This document shows positions 44,001 to 52,356 of a DNA stretch of 64,000 nucleotides, piece after piece. The stretch is from the NCBI GenBank assembly GCA_900549085.1, contig URMO01000004.1, positions 1 through 64,000 of the forward strand. The letters run 5' to 3'. Numbering within the stretch: position 1 is the first letter of the stretch; each line of letters opens with the position of its first letter. The translations under genes were made by a program, and so were the position numbers. This stretch comes from an uncultured Collinsella sp. (GTDB lineage: Bacteria; Actinomycetota; Coriobacteriia; Coriobacteriales; Coriobacteriaceae). Below the pieces are notes generated by a model. It saw only the letters and a list, made by a program, of their open reading frames with translations, ran no database searches and had not been told where the DNA came from.

Positions 44001-45965
44001 CTAGTACATCTTTGCGCCGGCGGGGATGGAAGCGTCGAGCTGGATCAGGTTGAGGCGCTCCTCGCCCTCCTCCTCGTGGATGGCGCTGATCAGCATACCG
44101 CAGCTGGGAATACCCATCATCTTGCGCGGAGGCAGGTTGGTGATGGCGAGCAAGGTCTTGCCGACCAGGTCCTCGGGCTCGTAATAAGCGTGAATACCGG
44201 AGAGGATGGTGCGGTCGGTACCGGTACCGTCGTCGAGCGTAAAGTTCAGCAGCTTCTTGGACTTCTTGACGGCCTCGCATGCCTTGACCTTCACAGCGCG
44301 GAAATCGCTCTTGGAGAAGGTATCGAAGTCGACGAACTCCTCGAACAGCGGCTCAACGGCGATCTTGGAGTAATCGAGCGTGGGCTTAAGCGACTTAACG
44401 AACGGGCTTGCGGCGTTGCCGGCCTCGGCAGCCTTGGCAGCGGCGGCACCGGACTGGAAACCCTTCTCGGGCTTCATGTGCGGGAACAGCAGGACGTCGC
44501 GAATGGAAGCCTGGTTGGTGAGCAGCATGACCACGCGATCGATACCGATGCCGATGCCGCCCGCGGGAGGCATGCCGTACTCGAGGGCGCGTACGTAGTC
44601 CTCGTCGTACTCCATAGCCTCGTCGTCGCCGCCGGCCTTCTCGGCCATCTGGGCGGCAAAGCGCTCGGCCTGGTCGACCGGGTCGTTGAGCTCGGAGAAT
44701 GCGTTGGCGTACTCGTGGCCGGCGATGACCAGCTCAAAGCGGTGCGTCAGGCGCGGATCGTCCTCAAAACGCTTGGCAAGCGGGCTGACCTCGATGGGGT
44801 AATCGCATACGAAGGTCGGGTTGACGATGGTGTCCTCGCCCAGCTCATCGTAAATCTCGGCGATGATCTTGCCAGCAGTCCACTCGGGCTTAATCTCCAG
44901 ACCCTTCTCGCGTGCGGCGGCGGCAAGCTCCTCGACCGGCGTGTCGATGGTGACCTGCTTGCCGAGCACGTTCGAGACGATGTCGGTCATGGGACGGCTT
45001 GCCCACTCACCGGAAAGATCGATGGTCTGACCCTGGTACTCAATGACCTCGGGGTTGCCGATGGCCTTGTTGGCAGCCTTGATGACACCCTGGGCGAGCG
45101 CCTTCATGCCCTCGAGGTCGGAGAAGGCACGGTAGGCCTCCATCGTGGTGAACTCGGGGTTGTGGGTGAGGTCCATACCCTCGTTGCGGAAGATGCGGCC
45201 GATCTCGAAGACGCGCTCAAAGCCACCGACGATGCAGCGCTTGAGGTGCAGCTCGGTAGCAATGCGCAGGTAGCACTCCTGATCGAGCGCGTTGAAGTGC
45301 GTGATGAACGGCTTGGCCGTAGCGCCGCCCTGAATGGTCTGCAGGATGGGGGTCTCGACCTCCATGTAGCCGTCAGATTCCATGAAGCGGCGGAAGGTGG
45401 AGAGAATCTGCGAGCGCTTGCGGAAGGTCTCGCGAACATCGTCGTTGGCAATCAGGTCGACATAGCGCTGACGATAGCGGGTCTCCTTGTCGGAGAGGCC
45501 GTGGAACTTCTCGGGCAGCGGGCGAACGGCCTTGGAGAGCAGCGTCGCGCTCTTGGGGGCAACGGAGAGCTGGCCGCGCTTGGTGCGAACAACCACGCCG
45601 GTCACGCCCAGGATATCGCCAAGGTCGAGAGCCTTGAGCGTATTCCAAGCTGCCTCGTCCATGTCGTTGATGCGGCAGAACAGCTGAATCTCGGCGGTAG
45701 CGTCGCGCACGACGATAAACATGATCTTGCCCTGACCGCGCTTGGCGACCACGCGGCCGCCGATCTTCACGACGTCCTCAGTATCCTCGCCATCGGCAAG
45801 ATCGGCATATTTGGCCTCAATGTCGACGACATAGTCCTCGATCTCGGAGTGCTCGGGATAGGGGTTCTGGCCCGCCTCGAACAGGGCGGCGCGCTTTGCC
45901 AGACGCGTGGCGCGCTCGTCGTTGAGCGTCGAGGCCTGATCGGCGACGTTCTGGTTCTCTGCCAT
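44001..45965 (-). CDS. lysS: lysyl-tRNA synthetase with C-terminal tRNA-binding domain
   Basis: The 654-residue class II enzyme charges tRNA-Lys. It has an OB-fold anticodon domain, motif 2 with FRNEGMDLTHNPEFT, and motif 3 GIGIGIDRVVMLL. Bacterial LysRS normally ends near residue 500; here a further about 110 residues (DFRAVKVKACEAVKKSKKL to GAKMY) match the tRNA-binding OB-fold usually found on MetRS. The extra part probably raises tRNA affinity. Confidence 0.94.
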   Translation of the reverse strand: MAENQNVADQASTLNDERATRLAKRAALFEAGQNPYPEHSEIEDYVVDIEAKYADLADGEDTEDVVKIGGRVVAKRGQGKIMFIVVRDATAEIQLFCRINDMDEAAWNTLKALDLGDILGVTGVVVRTKRGQLSVAPKSATLLSKAVRPLPEKFHGLSDKETRYRQRYVDLIANDDVRETFRKRSQILSTFRRFMESDGYMEVETPILQTIQGGATAKPFITHFNALDQECYLRIATELHLKRCIVGGFERVFEIGRIFRNEGMDLTHNPEFTTMEAYRAFSDLEGMKALAQGVIKAANKAIGNPEVIEYQGQTIDLSGEWASRPMTDIVSNVLGKQVTIDTPVEELAAAAREKGLEIKPEWTAGKIIAEIYDELGEDTIVNPTFVCDYPIEVSPLAKRFEDDPRLTHRFELVIAGHEYANAFSELNDPVDQAERFAAQMAEKAGGDDEAMEYDEDYVRALEYGMPPAGGIGIGIDRVVMLLTNQASIRDVLLFPHMKPEKGFQSGAAAAKAAEAGNAASPFVKSLKPTLDYSKIAVEPLFEEFVDFDTFSKSDFRAVKVKACEAVKKSKKLLNFTLDDGTGTDRTILSGIHAYYEPEDLVGKTLLAITNLPPRKMMGIPSCGMLISAIHEEEGEERLNLIQLDASIPAGAKMY

Positions 45966-45983
45966 AAGTTAGCTCCTCAAACT

Positions 45984-46016
45984 AAAACGCTCCCCAGGAT
46001 TCGGTCCCAGGGAGCG
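45984..46016 (-). terminator. terminator between greA and lysS
   Basis: CGCTCCCTGG pairs with a CCTGGGGAGCG arm on the minus strand and is followed by TTTTAG. It should separate greA from lysS. Confidence 0.78.
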
Positions 46017-46044
46017 AAAACATACCTTTACGCGGGACCGTGGT

Positions 46045-46515
46045 CTAGCGTGCGATCTTTGCGATGGTGTAGACGCGGGTCTTGCCCGAAGGCGTAACGA
46101 CCTCGACGGAGTCGCCCTCGCCGTGACCGATAATGGCGTGGCCGACCGGAGACTCGTTGGAGATCTTGTGCTCGAGCGAGTTGGTCTCGGTGGTACCGAC
46201 GAGCGTGACTTCCATGACCTCACCGTTGGGATCGATCAGAGAAACGGTGGAACCGATGGAGACGGTCAGATCGCCCGTGGTGGCAGCAACCTGAGCGTTG
46301 GCGAGGATGGCCTGAATCTCGGCAATGCGAGCAGCATTCTGGGCCTGCTTGTCCTTGGCGGCATCGTACTCGGAGTTCTCCGAAAGGTCGCCGAACGCGC
46401 GGGCTTCCTTGATGTCCTCGACGATCTCCTTGGCGTAATCGCCCTCACGCCAAGCAAGCTCCTCGACGAGCTTCTGGCGGCCCTCAGCGGTCAGTACGAT
46501 CTGGCTTGCGTCCAT
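46045..46515 (-). CDS. greA: transcription elongation factor GreA
   Basis: The 156-residue factor frees stalled RNA polymerase by aiding RNA cleavage. The N-terminal coiled coil holds the acidic tip DLSENSEYDAAKD; the C-terminal FKBP-like domain has SPVGHAIIGH. Length is standard. Confidence 0.95.
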   Translation of the reverse strand: MDASQIVLTAEGRQKLVEELAWREGDYAKEIVEDIKEARAFGDLSENSEYDAAKDKQAQNAARIAEIQAILANAQVAATTGDLTVSIGSTVSLIDPNGEVMEVTLVGTTETNSLEHKISNESPVGHAIIGHGEGDSVEVVTPSGKTRVYTIAKIAR

Positions 46516-46562
46516 ACGGATATCTCCCCAACTATGATGTAACGATCAACTGTCAACAAAAC

Positions 46563-46597
46563 GAAAAAGACCGGCTAGCCTGCGGGCAAGCCGGTCA
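46563..46597 (-). terminator. terminator after tatA
   Basis: GACCGGCT at 46569-46576 pairs with AGCCGGTC at 46589-46596; five A to the left read as T on the minus strand. Confidence 0.86.
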
Positions 46598-46621
46598 GGT
46601 GCTCACCCCAAAGGGATGGGA

Positions 46622-46897
46622 CTACTCTGCGTCCGCGTCGCTGTCCTCTGCCTGCTTTTTCTTGGCAGCAGCGAGCTTGGCCTCGAGCTCTGCGATCTCC
46701 TTGTCCTCCTTGGACTCCTCGACCACAACGTCCTCGGCCTGCTTGGTTTCGCCCTTATCGTCGCCCTCCATACCCTCGCGGATATTCTTGACGGTAGAGC
46801 CGAGAGACTTGCCGAGCTTCGGCAGGTTCTTAGGCCCGAAGATGATCAAGACAACGACGAGAATAATGATGAGCTCAGGAGCCCTCAGTCCAAACAT
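46622..46897 (-). CDS. tatA: TatA/E-type twin-arginine translocase subunit
   Basis: The 91-residue protein has a single N-terminal membrane helix ([15 protein letters not shown]) followed by the amphipathic helix [16 protein letters not shown] and an acidic, coiled tail. It helps folded proteins cross the membrane. ATG 46897 follows GGAGG; the longer frame to 47080 crosses tRNA-Pro. No tatC is in the window. Confidence 0.92.
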   Translation of the reverse strand: MFGLRAPELIIILVVVLIIFGPKNLPKLGKSLGSTVKNIREGMEGDDKGETKQAEDVVVEESKEDKEIAELEAKLAAAKKKQAEDSDADAE

Positions 46898-46970
46898 GTA
46901 GACCTCCACAATACAGCGAGACAAGCTCGAATGAGTATACCGCGGGTGCCGCGGTATCACAACAATAGCT

Positions 46971-47000
46971 AAAAAAAGGGACCGCAAGAAGCGGTCCCTT
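46971..47000 (-). terminator. terminator after tRNA-Pro
   Basis: AAGGGACCGC and GCGGTCCCTT form a perfect stem with a seven-base A run (T on the minus strand). Confidence 0.9.
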
Positions 47001-47009
47001 CTCATGCTC

Positions 47010-47086
47010 TGGTCGGGTTGACTGGATTTGAACCAGCGACCCCTGCGTCCCGAACGCAGTGCTCTACCAAACTGAGCCACAACCCG
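47010..47086 (-). tRNA. tRNA-Pro (CGG)
   Basis: The acceptor begins CGGGTTG, the anticodon loop is TTCGGGA, the T arm is TGGTTCAAATCCA and CCA is encoded. Confidence 0.96.
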
Positions 47087-47135
47087 TTAGCTCGACTATA
47101 GTAACAAAGATTTTCGTCGCGTGCTAGAGAAATTT

Positions 47136-48032
47136 TTATTTCTTTGGCGCGTCGATTTGAACCGTGTTGGGAATAAGCTCAGTCGCGCAGGCCCACCAGC
47201 CATTTTGCTGGGCAGCTCCCGCAAGATGGGCTGCTGCAGCGACGGTATCGCAAATGGCAAACGAGCAAGCACCCGAACCGCACACGTCCACGGCAACGGT
47301 TCCCTCCTGTGCGCGCAGCCAGTCGAGAACTGCCTGGATCCGCGGCTCCATCTGCGCGGATATGACGCCCAGATTGTTATGAACGAGCGCATATGCCGCC
47401 TCGGCATCGCCGGCGCGTAAGACAGAAGCAATCGCATCGGGTTTTTCCGCGGGCACCGGGCTCTCATCAAATCGTCGATACGCTTCAACCGTTGAAACGC
47501 TCGTCTCGTGCGGTTTGACCAATACGACAGGTGTCGCCGGAAGCACAGGATACTCAGTGGCCAGCACATCTCCCCCGCCGACGTAGAATGCGGGACTCGT
47601 GTGCAAAAAGAACGGCACGTCGGCGCCGATACCGCGAGCGATGTCATCGAGCGCGGGGTCGGCGCGGTCGATACCCCACAGCTCGGCCAAGGCAACGATG
47701 ACCGCAGCGGCATCCGTCGAGGGGCCTCCCAGGCCGGCGCACAGCGGGATACGCTTTTCGATCGTCACGCACACGTTGGCATCGCGACCGTAACGCTCGG
47801 CCATAGCGATTGCCGCCCGATAGGCCGTATTTTTTTGCATGGGAAAATCGGATGCCGGAACCGTCTGGACGGTCAACGCCTGCGCCGGCGTGACCGTCAC
47901 GGTATCGGCTAGACCGACGGCTGCCATCAGGGAATCGACCCTGTGATAGCCGCGGGCGTCGCGCTCGGTATGAACCCCCAGATAGAGGTTAATCTTTGCC
48001 GGCGCGGTAAGGATGAGGGACCGATCGGTCAC
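47136..48032 (-). CDS. ispE: 4-diphosphocytidyl-2-C-methyl-D-erythritol kinase
   Basis: The 298-residue GHMP kinase phosphorylates CDP-ME, the step between IspD and IspF. It has APAKINLYLGV at the start and the ATP loop PLCAGLGGPSTDAAAV. It is three bases downstream of the Veg-like gene, a pairing also seen in Firmicutes. Confidence 0.94.
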   Translation of the reverse strand: MTDRSLILTAPAKINLYLGVHTERDARGYHRVDSLMAAVGLADTVTVTPAQALTVQTVPASDFPMQKNTAYRAAIAMAERYGRDANVCVTIEKRIPLCAGLGGPSTDAAAVIVALAELWGIDRADPALDDIARGIGADVPFFLHTSPAFYVGGGDVLATEYPVLPATPVVLVKPHETSVSTVEAYRRFDESPVPAEKPDAIASVLRAGDAEAAYALVHNNLGVISAQMEPRIQAVLDWLRAQEGTVAVDVCGSGACSFAICDTVAAAAHLAGAAQQNGWWACATELIPNTVQIDAPKK

Positions 48033-48034
48033 CG

Positions 48035-48331
48035 TTAGTGCTCCTCGAGCTGGTTGCCGAGCGGGGTAAAGATATGTTCGCCGCTCTCGGGGTCGAACAG
48101 TTCGACCTGGCCGGTAAGGACATCGATGTACTGGTAGGACTGACGCGATTTGCGGCCGCGACGCTCGTCAACCTCAACGATAAAGACAGCGGGGTGGACG
48201 CTCTTGATGGTGCCCATGCGCTCGATGACGCGGGTACGGCCCATGTTGGCCTTAACCTTGACGCGATCGCCCACCATATCGGTCAGCTTCTCGTGGATGT
48301 CGTCGACGTGATTGACTTCCATCTCTTCCAT
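48035..48331 (-). CDS. veg: Veg-like protein
   Basis: The 98-residue protein contains the SH3-like Veg fold with VKVKANMGRTRVIERMGTI and YPAVF-like VHPAVFIVEVDERRG. In Bacillus Veg affects biofilm formation, though the way it works is unclear. ATG 48331 has GGAGG eight bases upstream; a frame to 48355 is longer but unsupported. Confidence 0.85.
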   Translation of the reverse strand: MEEMEVNHVDDIHEKLTDMVGDRVKVKANMGRTRVIERMGTIKSVHPAVFIVEVDERRGRKSRQSYQYIDVLTGQVELFDPESGEHIFTPLGNQLEEH

Positions 48332-48434
48332 GAACAGGGCCTCCAGAGGGTGCAATTCAAAAAGGGGATAATACCCCTAAGATAGACAAAACTCTAATAC
48401 TATAGCACCCTGATGCAGCCATACGCAAGCAGCT

Positions 48435-48461
48435 AAAAAAGCCCCGTCCCAAATTGACTAC
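48435..48461 (-). repeat. gene-end motif GTAGTCAATTTGGGACGGGGC
   Basis: The minus-strand motif sits directly behind the dtd stop codon and runs into TTTTTT. The same GTAGTCAATTTGGGA is found at about 62374-62388 on the plus strand, and TTTGGGACGGGGCTCC at 27704-27719. Confidence 0.55.
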
Positions 48462-48908
48462 TTACAGATTGTCTGTGTCCAGAACGATGGTGAACGGACC
48501 GTCGTTGACTAGGTCGACCTTCATATCGGCGCCAAAGATACCGTGCGCCACATGCTCAACGTCCTGAGCGACGAGTGTCAAAAAGTACTCGTAAAGTTCG
48601 TTAGCGACATCGGGCGCGCCGGCGTCCGTAAACGACGGATGGCGGCCGTGGCGGCAGTCGGCAAACAGCGTGAACTGCGACACCACGAGCACCTCGCCGT
48701 CGACATCCGCCAGCGCCAAGTTGGTCTTGCCGTTCTCGTCCTCGTTGATACGCAGCCCGCGGAGCTTGCCCCACAGCTTGTCGGCTTCGGCGCGTGTGTC
48801 GCCGTGGCCCACGCCCAGCAGCACCAAGTAGCCGCGTCCAATACGGCCCACGCACTCGCCGTCGACTGTCACGCTGGCGTTGAGCACGCGCTGCACCACC
48901 GCACGCAC
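48462..48908 (-). CDS. dtd: D-aminoacyl-tRNA deacylase
   Basis: The 148-residue enzyme removes D-amino acids wrongly placed on tRNA. Active-site motifs SQFTLFADCRHGRHPSF and the C-terminal NDGPFTIVLDTDNL are present. It follows rdgB by three bases. Confidence 0.94.
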   Translation of the reverse strand: MRAVVQRVLNASVTVDGECVGRIGRGYLVLLGVGHGDTRAEADKLWGKLRGLRINEDENGKTNLALADVDGEVLVVSQFTLFADCRHGRHPSFTDAGAPDVANELYEYFLTLVAQDVEHVAHGIFGADMKVDLVNDGPFTIVLDTDNL

Positions 48909-48911
48909 GGT

Positions 48912-49553
48912 CTACTCCTCGCCCGTCAGCTTGGCGGACAGATGCTCGAGCGCATGGAAACGATGGCTGATGGCGTTCTTCTCGTCCGCCGTGAGCTCGG
49001 CCATGGTCTTGCCCGGCGTATCGACCGGCAGGAACAGCGGGTCGTAGCCAAAACCGTGTTCGCCGCGGCCCTCGTGCGCGATAACGCCTTCGCAGGCGCC
49101 CTCGCCATAGGTGACCAGGCCGTCCGTATCGATAAGCGCGACGACGCTCATAAAGCGCGCGGTACGGTCCTCGTCTGCCACGCCTTCCAGGTTAACGAGA
49201 AGCTTGGCGTTGTTGGCGGCATCGTCGCCATGCACGCCCGCATAGCGCGCGCTATACACGCCCGGCTCGCCGTCCAACGCATCGACGACCAAGCCGGAGT
49301 CGTCGGCGATGGCCATAAGGCCCGTCTCCTCGACCGCAGCCTGCGCCTTGATGATGGCGTTCTCCAAAAACGTCGTGCCGTTTTCCTCGGGGTCCTCAAA
49401 ATCGCCCAGCTGGCCGAGCGCCACAAAGCGCACCTCGGGCATGACCTTGCCCAAAATGGCCTCGATCTCGGTGAGCTTATGGGCGTTGCCGGTTGCCACG
49501 ACGATGGTCGCCGCCGGGTCGAGAGTGTCGATGTCAATCTTCTCAAGTGCCAT
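48912..49553 (-). CDS. rdgB: XTP/dITP pyrophosphatase (RdgB/HAM1)
   Basis: The 213-residue enzyme hydrolyses deaminated purine nucleotides to keep them out of DNA. Family motifs are VVATGNAHKLTEI, ADDSGLVVDALDGEPGVYSA and FGYDPLF. It is co-transcribed with dtd. Confidence 0.94.
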   Translation of the reverse strand: MALEKIDIDTLDPAATIVVATGNAHKLTEIEAILGKVMPEVRFVALGQLGDFEDPEENGTTFLENAIIKAQAAVEETGLMAIADDSGLVVDALDGEPGVYSARYAGVHGDDAANNAKLLVNLEGVADEDRTARFMSVVALIDTDGLVTYGEGACEGVIAHEGRGEHGFGYDPLFLPVDTPGKTMAELTADEKNAISHRFHALEHLSAKLTGEE

Positions 49554-49664
49554 AGCTGGCCTCCTTTGTCTCTATAGCAATGCCGAGTTGAGGACGACGA
49601 GGACTTCGGCCTCTCTCCCGTCTCAATCAACGGCAGTCTTATACTTCGACGTTTTCCCAGATAA

Positions 49665-49701
49665 AACCTGCCAAAATAAACCTGTCCCTTTTTGGCAGGT
49701 T
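49665..49701 (-). repeat. gene-end hairpin with GGGACAGG loop, copy E
   Basis: On the minus strand AACCTGCCAAAA pairs with TTTTGGCAGGTT around AGGGACAGGTTTA. It overlaps the rph stop codon by two bases. Confidence 0.78.
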
Positions 49702-50425
49702 AGGCGAGGGCTTGGCGCTGAAGCTCGATGAGCTCGGCGATACCCTTGTCACCCAGGTCGAGTAGGGCGTTGAGACGCTTGCGATCGAAGGGCGCCTGCT
49801 CGCCGGTACCCTGGAGTTCGATCATCTCACCGGAATCGGTGGCGACGAGGTTCATGTCGACCTCGGCGTGGCTGTCCTCGGAATAATCCAAGTCGAGCAG
49901 GGTGTTGCCGTCGACGACGCCCATGGAAATGGCGGCAACCTGGCCCGTGAGCGGGATGCGCTCGAGTTTTCCCGCCTCGACCCACATGGCAAGGGCGTCG
50001 TGCAGCGCCAACCAGGCACCGGTAATGCTCGCCGTACGCGTGCCGCCATCGGCCTGGATCACATCGCAGTCGACGGTAACGGTGTACTCGCCGAGCGCCT
50101 TCATGTTGACGACGGTACGCAGGCTGCGGCCGATAAGCCGCTCGATCTCCATGGAGCGGCCCTTGCGGTTGGCATGCTCGCGCTTGCAGCGTTTACCGGT
50201 CGAGGCCGGCAGCATCGCATATTCCGCCGTTACCCAGCCGGCCTTGGCGCCCTTGCGCCAACCCGGCACACCCTCCTCGATGGTGGCGGCGCACAGTACG
50301 CGCGTGTCGCCGAACTCCGCCAGGCACGAGCCGTGGGCGTGCTTCATGACGCCGCGGGTGAGCTTAACGGGGCGCAGCTCGTTTGCGGCGCGGCCGTTGG
50401 CGCGGTTGACCTGCATGTATTCCAT
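49700..50425 (-). CDS. rph: ribonuclease PH
   Basis: The 241-residue phosphorolytic exonuclease trims tRNA 3' ends. Conserved parts are [17 protein letters not shown] near the start, RRSL-type [18 protein letters not shown] and [15 protein letters not shown]. It lies upstream of rdgB. Confidence 0.95.
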   Translation of the reverse strand: MEYMQVNRANGRAANELRPVKLTRGVMKHAHGSCLAEFGDTRVLCAATIEEGVPGWRKGAKAGWVTAEYAMLPASTGKRCKREHANRKGRSMEIERLIGRSLRTVVNMKALGEYTVTVDCDVIQADGGTRTASITGAWLALHDALAMWVEAGKLERIPLTGQVAAISMGVVDGNTLLDLDYSEDSHAEVDMNLVATDSGEMIELQGTGEQAPFDRKRLNALLDLGDKGIAELIELQRQALA

Positions 50426-50478
50426 GGAACTATCCTTTCGGCAAAAGATGTGGCGAAGCCTCCGGCGACATTGCGAGC

Positions 50479-51363
50479 CTAACCGAGTTCGTCGATATCG
50501 ACATGCTCAATGCTTTTAAGCGGCTGGCCAAAGATAAAGCTACCCGCCACCGCAAACTCGGCAATGTTGTCAGACGTGGTGGCAAAGCGATGCTGTGGCT
50601 CGGCGGTATCGCCCGCCAGCTGCTCACGGCGCGTGAGGATATCGGTCAGCTCGCGGGTGGTCTCCTCGGCGGAGCTCACCACGCGCACCCCGGGTCCCAG
50701 CGCATGGCGGATGGGACCCACCAGCAGCGGGAAGTGCGTACAGCCGAGCACCACGGTATCGATGCCGCGATCGTGCAGCGGCTCGACTGTGGCGCCGACC
50801 AGCGCGCGAACGGCTGGCGTATCAAAAATATCCTCGTTCTCGAGCCACTGCTCCTGCAGGTGCGCGCCCGAGGCGAGCTCGTGCTCGACGACCTCGACAA
50901 AGCTCGAGGCCGGACAGCCATACACATCGACACCAGCATCCAAATCCTGGATGGCGCGCGTGTAGGCGCCCGAGCGAATGGTGAGGTTGGTGGCGAGCAC
51001 GCCCACGCGGCGCGTACGCGTGCTGTTGATGGCGGCGCGTGCGCCCGGGGCGATCACGCCGATCACGGGAACGTCGAGCACTTGCTGAGCCAGACGCAAG
51101 GCCGCGGCGGTCGCCGTGTTGCAGGCGATGACCATGATCTTAACGTCGTGCCTCGATAGCCAGCGGCCCGCCTGCAGCGCAAACGAGCGAACCTCGTCCT
51201 CGGTGCGGGTGCCATAAGGGCAGCGTTTAGTGTCACCGAAATAGTAGACGGACTCGTGCGGAAGCGCCGTTGCGATCGCGCGCGCGACCGTTAAGCCGCC
51301 CAGGCCCGAGTCGAACACGCCGATCGGACGCGTGTCCCCGGCCAGATTATCGATATCGGACAT
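50479..51363 (-). CDS. murI: glutamate racemase
   Basis: The 294-residue enzyme makes D-glutamate for the cell wall. It begins [18 protein letters not shown]; the two catalytic cysteines are in [11 protein letters not shown] and [13 protein letters not shown] 51363 is preferred because the frame from 51399 lacks a ribosome binding site, though GGTGAGG is close to the ATG. Confidence 0.93.
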   Translation of the reverse strand: MSDIDNLAGDTRPIGVFDSGLGGLTVARAIATALPHESVYYFGDTKRCPYGTRTEDEVRSFALQAGRWLSRHDVKIMVIACNTATAAALRLAQQVLDVPVIGVIAPGARAAINSTRTRRVGVLATNLTIRSGAYTRAIQDLDAGVDVYGCPASSFVEVVEHELASGAHLQEQWLENEDIFDTPAVRALVGATVEPLHDRGIDTVVLGCTHFPLLVGPIRHALGPGVRVVSSAEETTRELTDILTRREQLAGDTAEPQHRFATTSDNIAEFAVAGSFIFGQPLKSIEHVDIDELG

Positions 51364-51414
51364 TACCTCACCAGATTCTCTCTCGAAAAATGCGACCACT
51401 CGTGATGCGTCGCG

Positions 51415-52326
51415 CTACGAACGAGCTGCGACCAGCAGCTCGGCCGTTGCCACCCAACCGTCGACAATCTTGCCGCGCGTAATATAGGCATTGTCGCAGG
51501 CGTCCAAGAACTCCGGGGCACCGGCGCTCGTCAGACCGTTCTCGACCAGGCAGAACATGCCAACATGGTCGGCCATGTAGAAGTCGGACTCGGAGTCGCC
51601 GAGCGCAAGCGTCTCCTCGCGCTCGATCCCCAGGTGCTCGCAGAAGCGCGCAATGGCAACGCCTTTGTTGAGACCCGCCGGATTGATGTTGAAGGCGCGG
51701 CCGTCCTCGACGCGATTAAGCTCGAGCGTCGTCGGCTTGGACAGGTGAGTCAGATGGCCGTTGCAAGCCCAGACCAGACCGCAGCCGGCCTCGTCCAGGA
51801 TGGCCTGGACCTCATCGTCGGGCACATCGCCGCGCATGCCGACGGTGACCTCACGGTACTTGTAGCCGGTCGACATGTCGTTGTGGTATTCGATCTTGTG
51901 CGGCCAGCGGGCAAGGATCTTCTCGCACACGCCGGTCTGCTCGATCACCTGGTGCGGCGTGAGACCGCAGGCGGGGTCGTAGGGCATGTCGCCCGTCAGG
52001 TACTCCCAGTCGTTGGCCTTGAGGTCGTACATGACCAGGCCGCCCATCTCGCCAATGTAGGAGTTGAGGCCGAGCACGCGGGCGTCCTCATGGATCATGG
52101 TGCGATTGCGACCCGAGGTGGGGACCACCTGGATGCCGGCACGAGCGAGCGCGACAACCGCCTCGACGAGCTTGGTCGAGGGATTGCCGTCGTTATCGCG
52201 CAGTACACACGAGCCGGGGGCGAGCATCGTGGCGTCCAGATCGGTAAAGACATACTTGACCTTGGCAAGACGCTCGCGCACCTCGCCCGAAAGCTCGGCA
52301 ACGGTCGGCAGGATGTTGTGGGACAT
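51415..52326 (-). CDS. HAD-superfamily phosphatase (Cof type)
   Basis: The 303-residue protein has HAD motif I VFTDLDATML, motif II VPTSGR, and motifs III/IV around KGVAIARFCEHLGI and LALGDSESDFYMA. The usual glycine in DxDGT is alanine here. The substrate is probably a sugar phosphate but is not shown. ATG 52326 follows GGAG. Confidence 0.85.
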   Translation of the reverse strand: MSHNILPTVAELSGEVRERLAKVKYVFTDLDATMLAPGSCVLRDNDGNPSTKLVEAVVALARAGIQVVPTSGRNRTMIHEDARVLGLNSYIGEMGGLVMYDLKANDWEYLTGDMPYDPACGLTPHQVIEQTGVCEKILARWPHKIEYHNDMSTGYKYREVTVGMRGDVPDDEVQAILDEAGCGLVWACNGHLTHLSKPTTLELNRVEDGRAFNINPAGLNKGVAIARFCEHLGIEREETLALGDSESDFYMADHVGMFCLVENGLTSAGAPEFLDACDNAYITRGKIVDGWVATAELLVAARS

Positions 52327-52356
52327 GGTCACTCCGTTTACATAGAAGGGGCTGGT

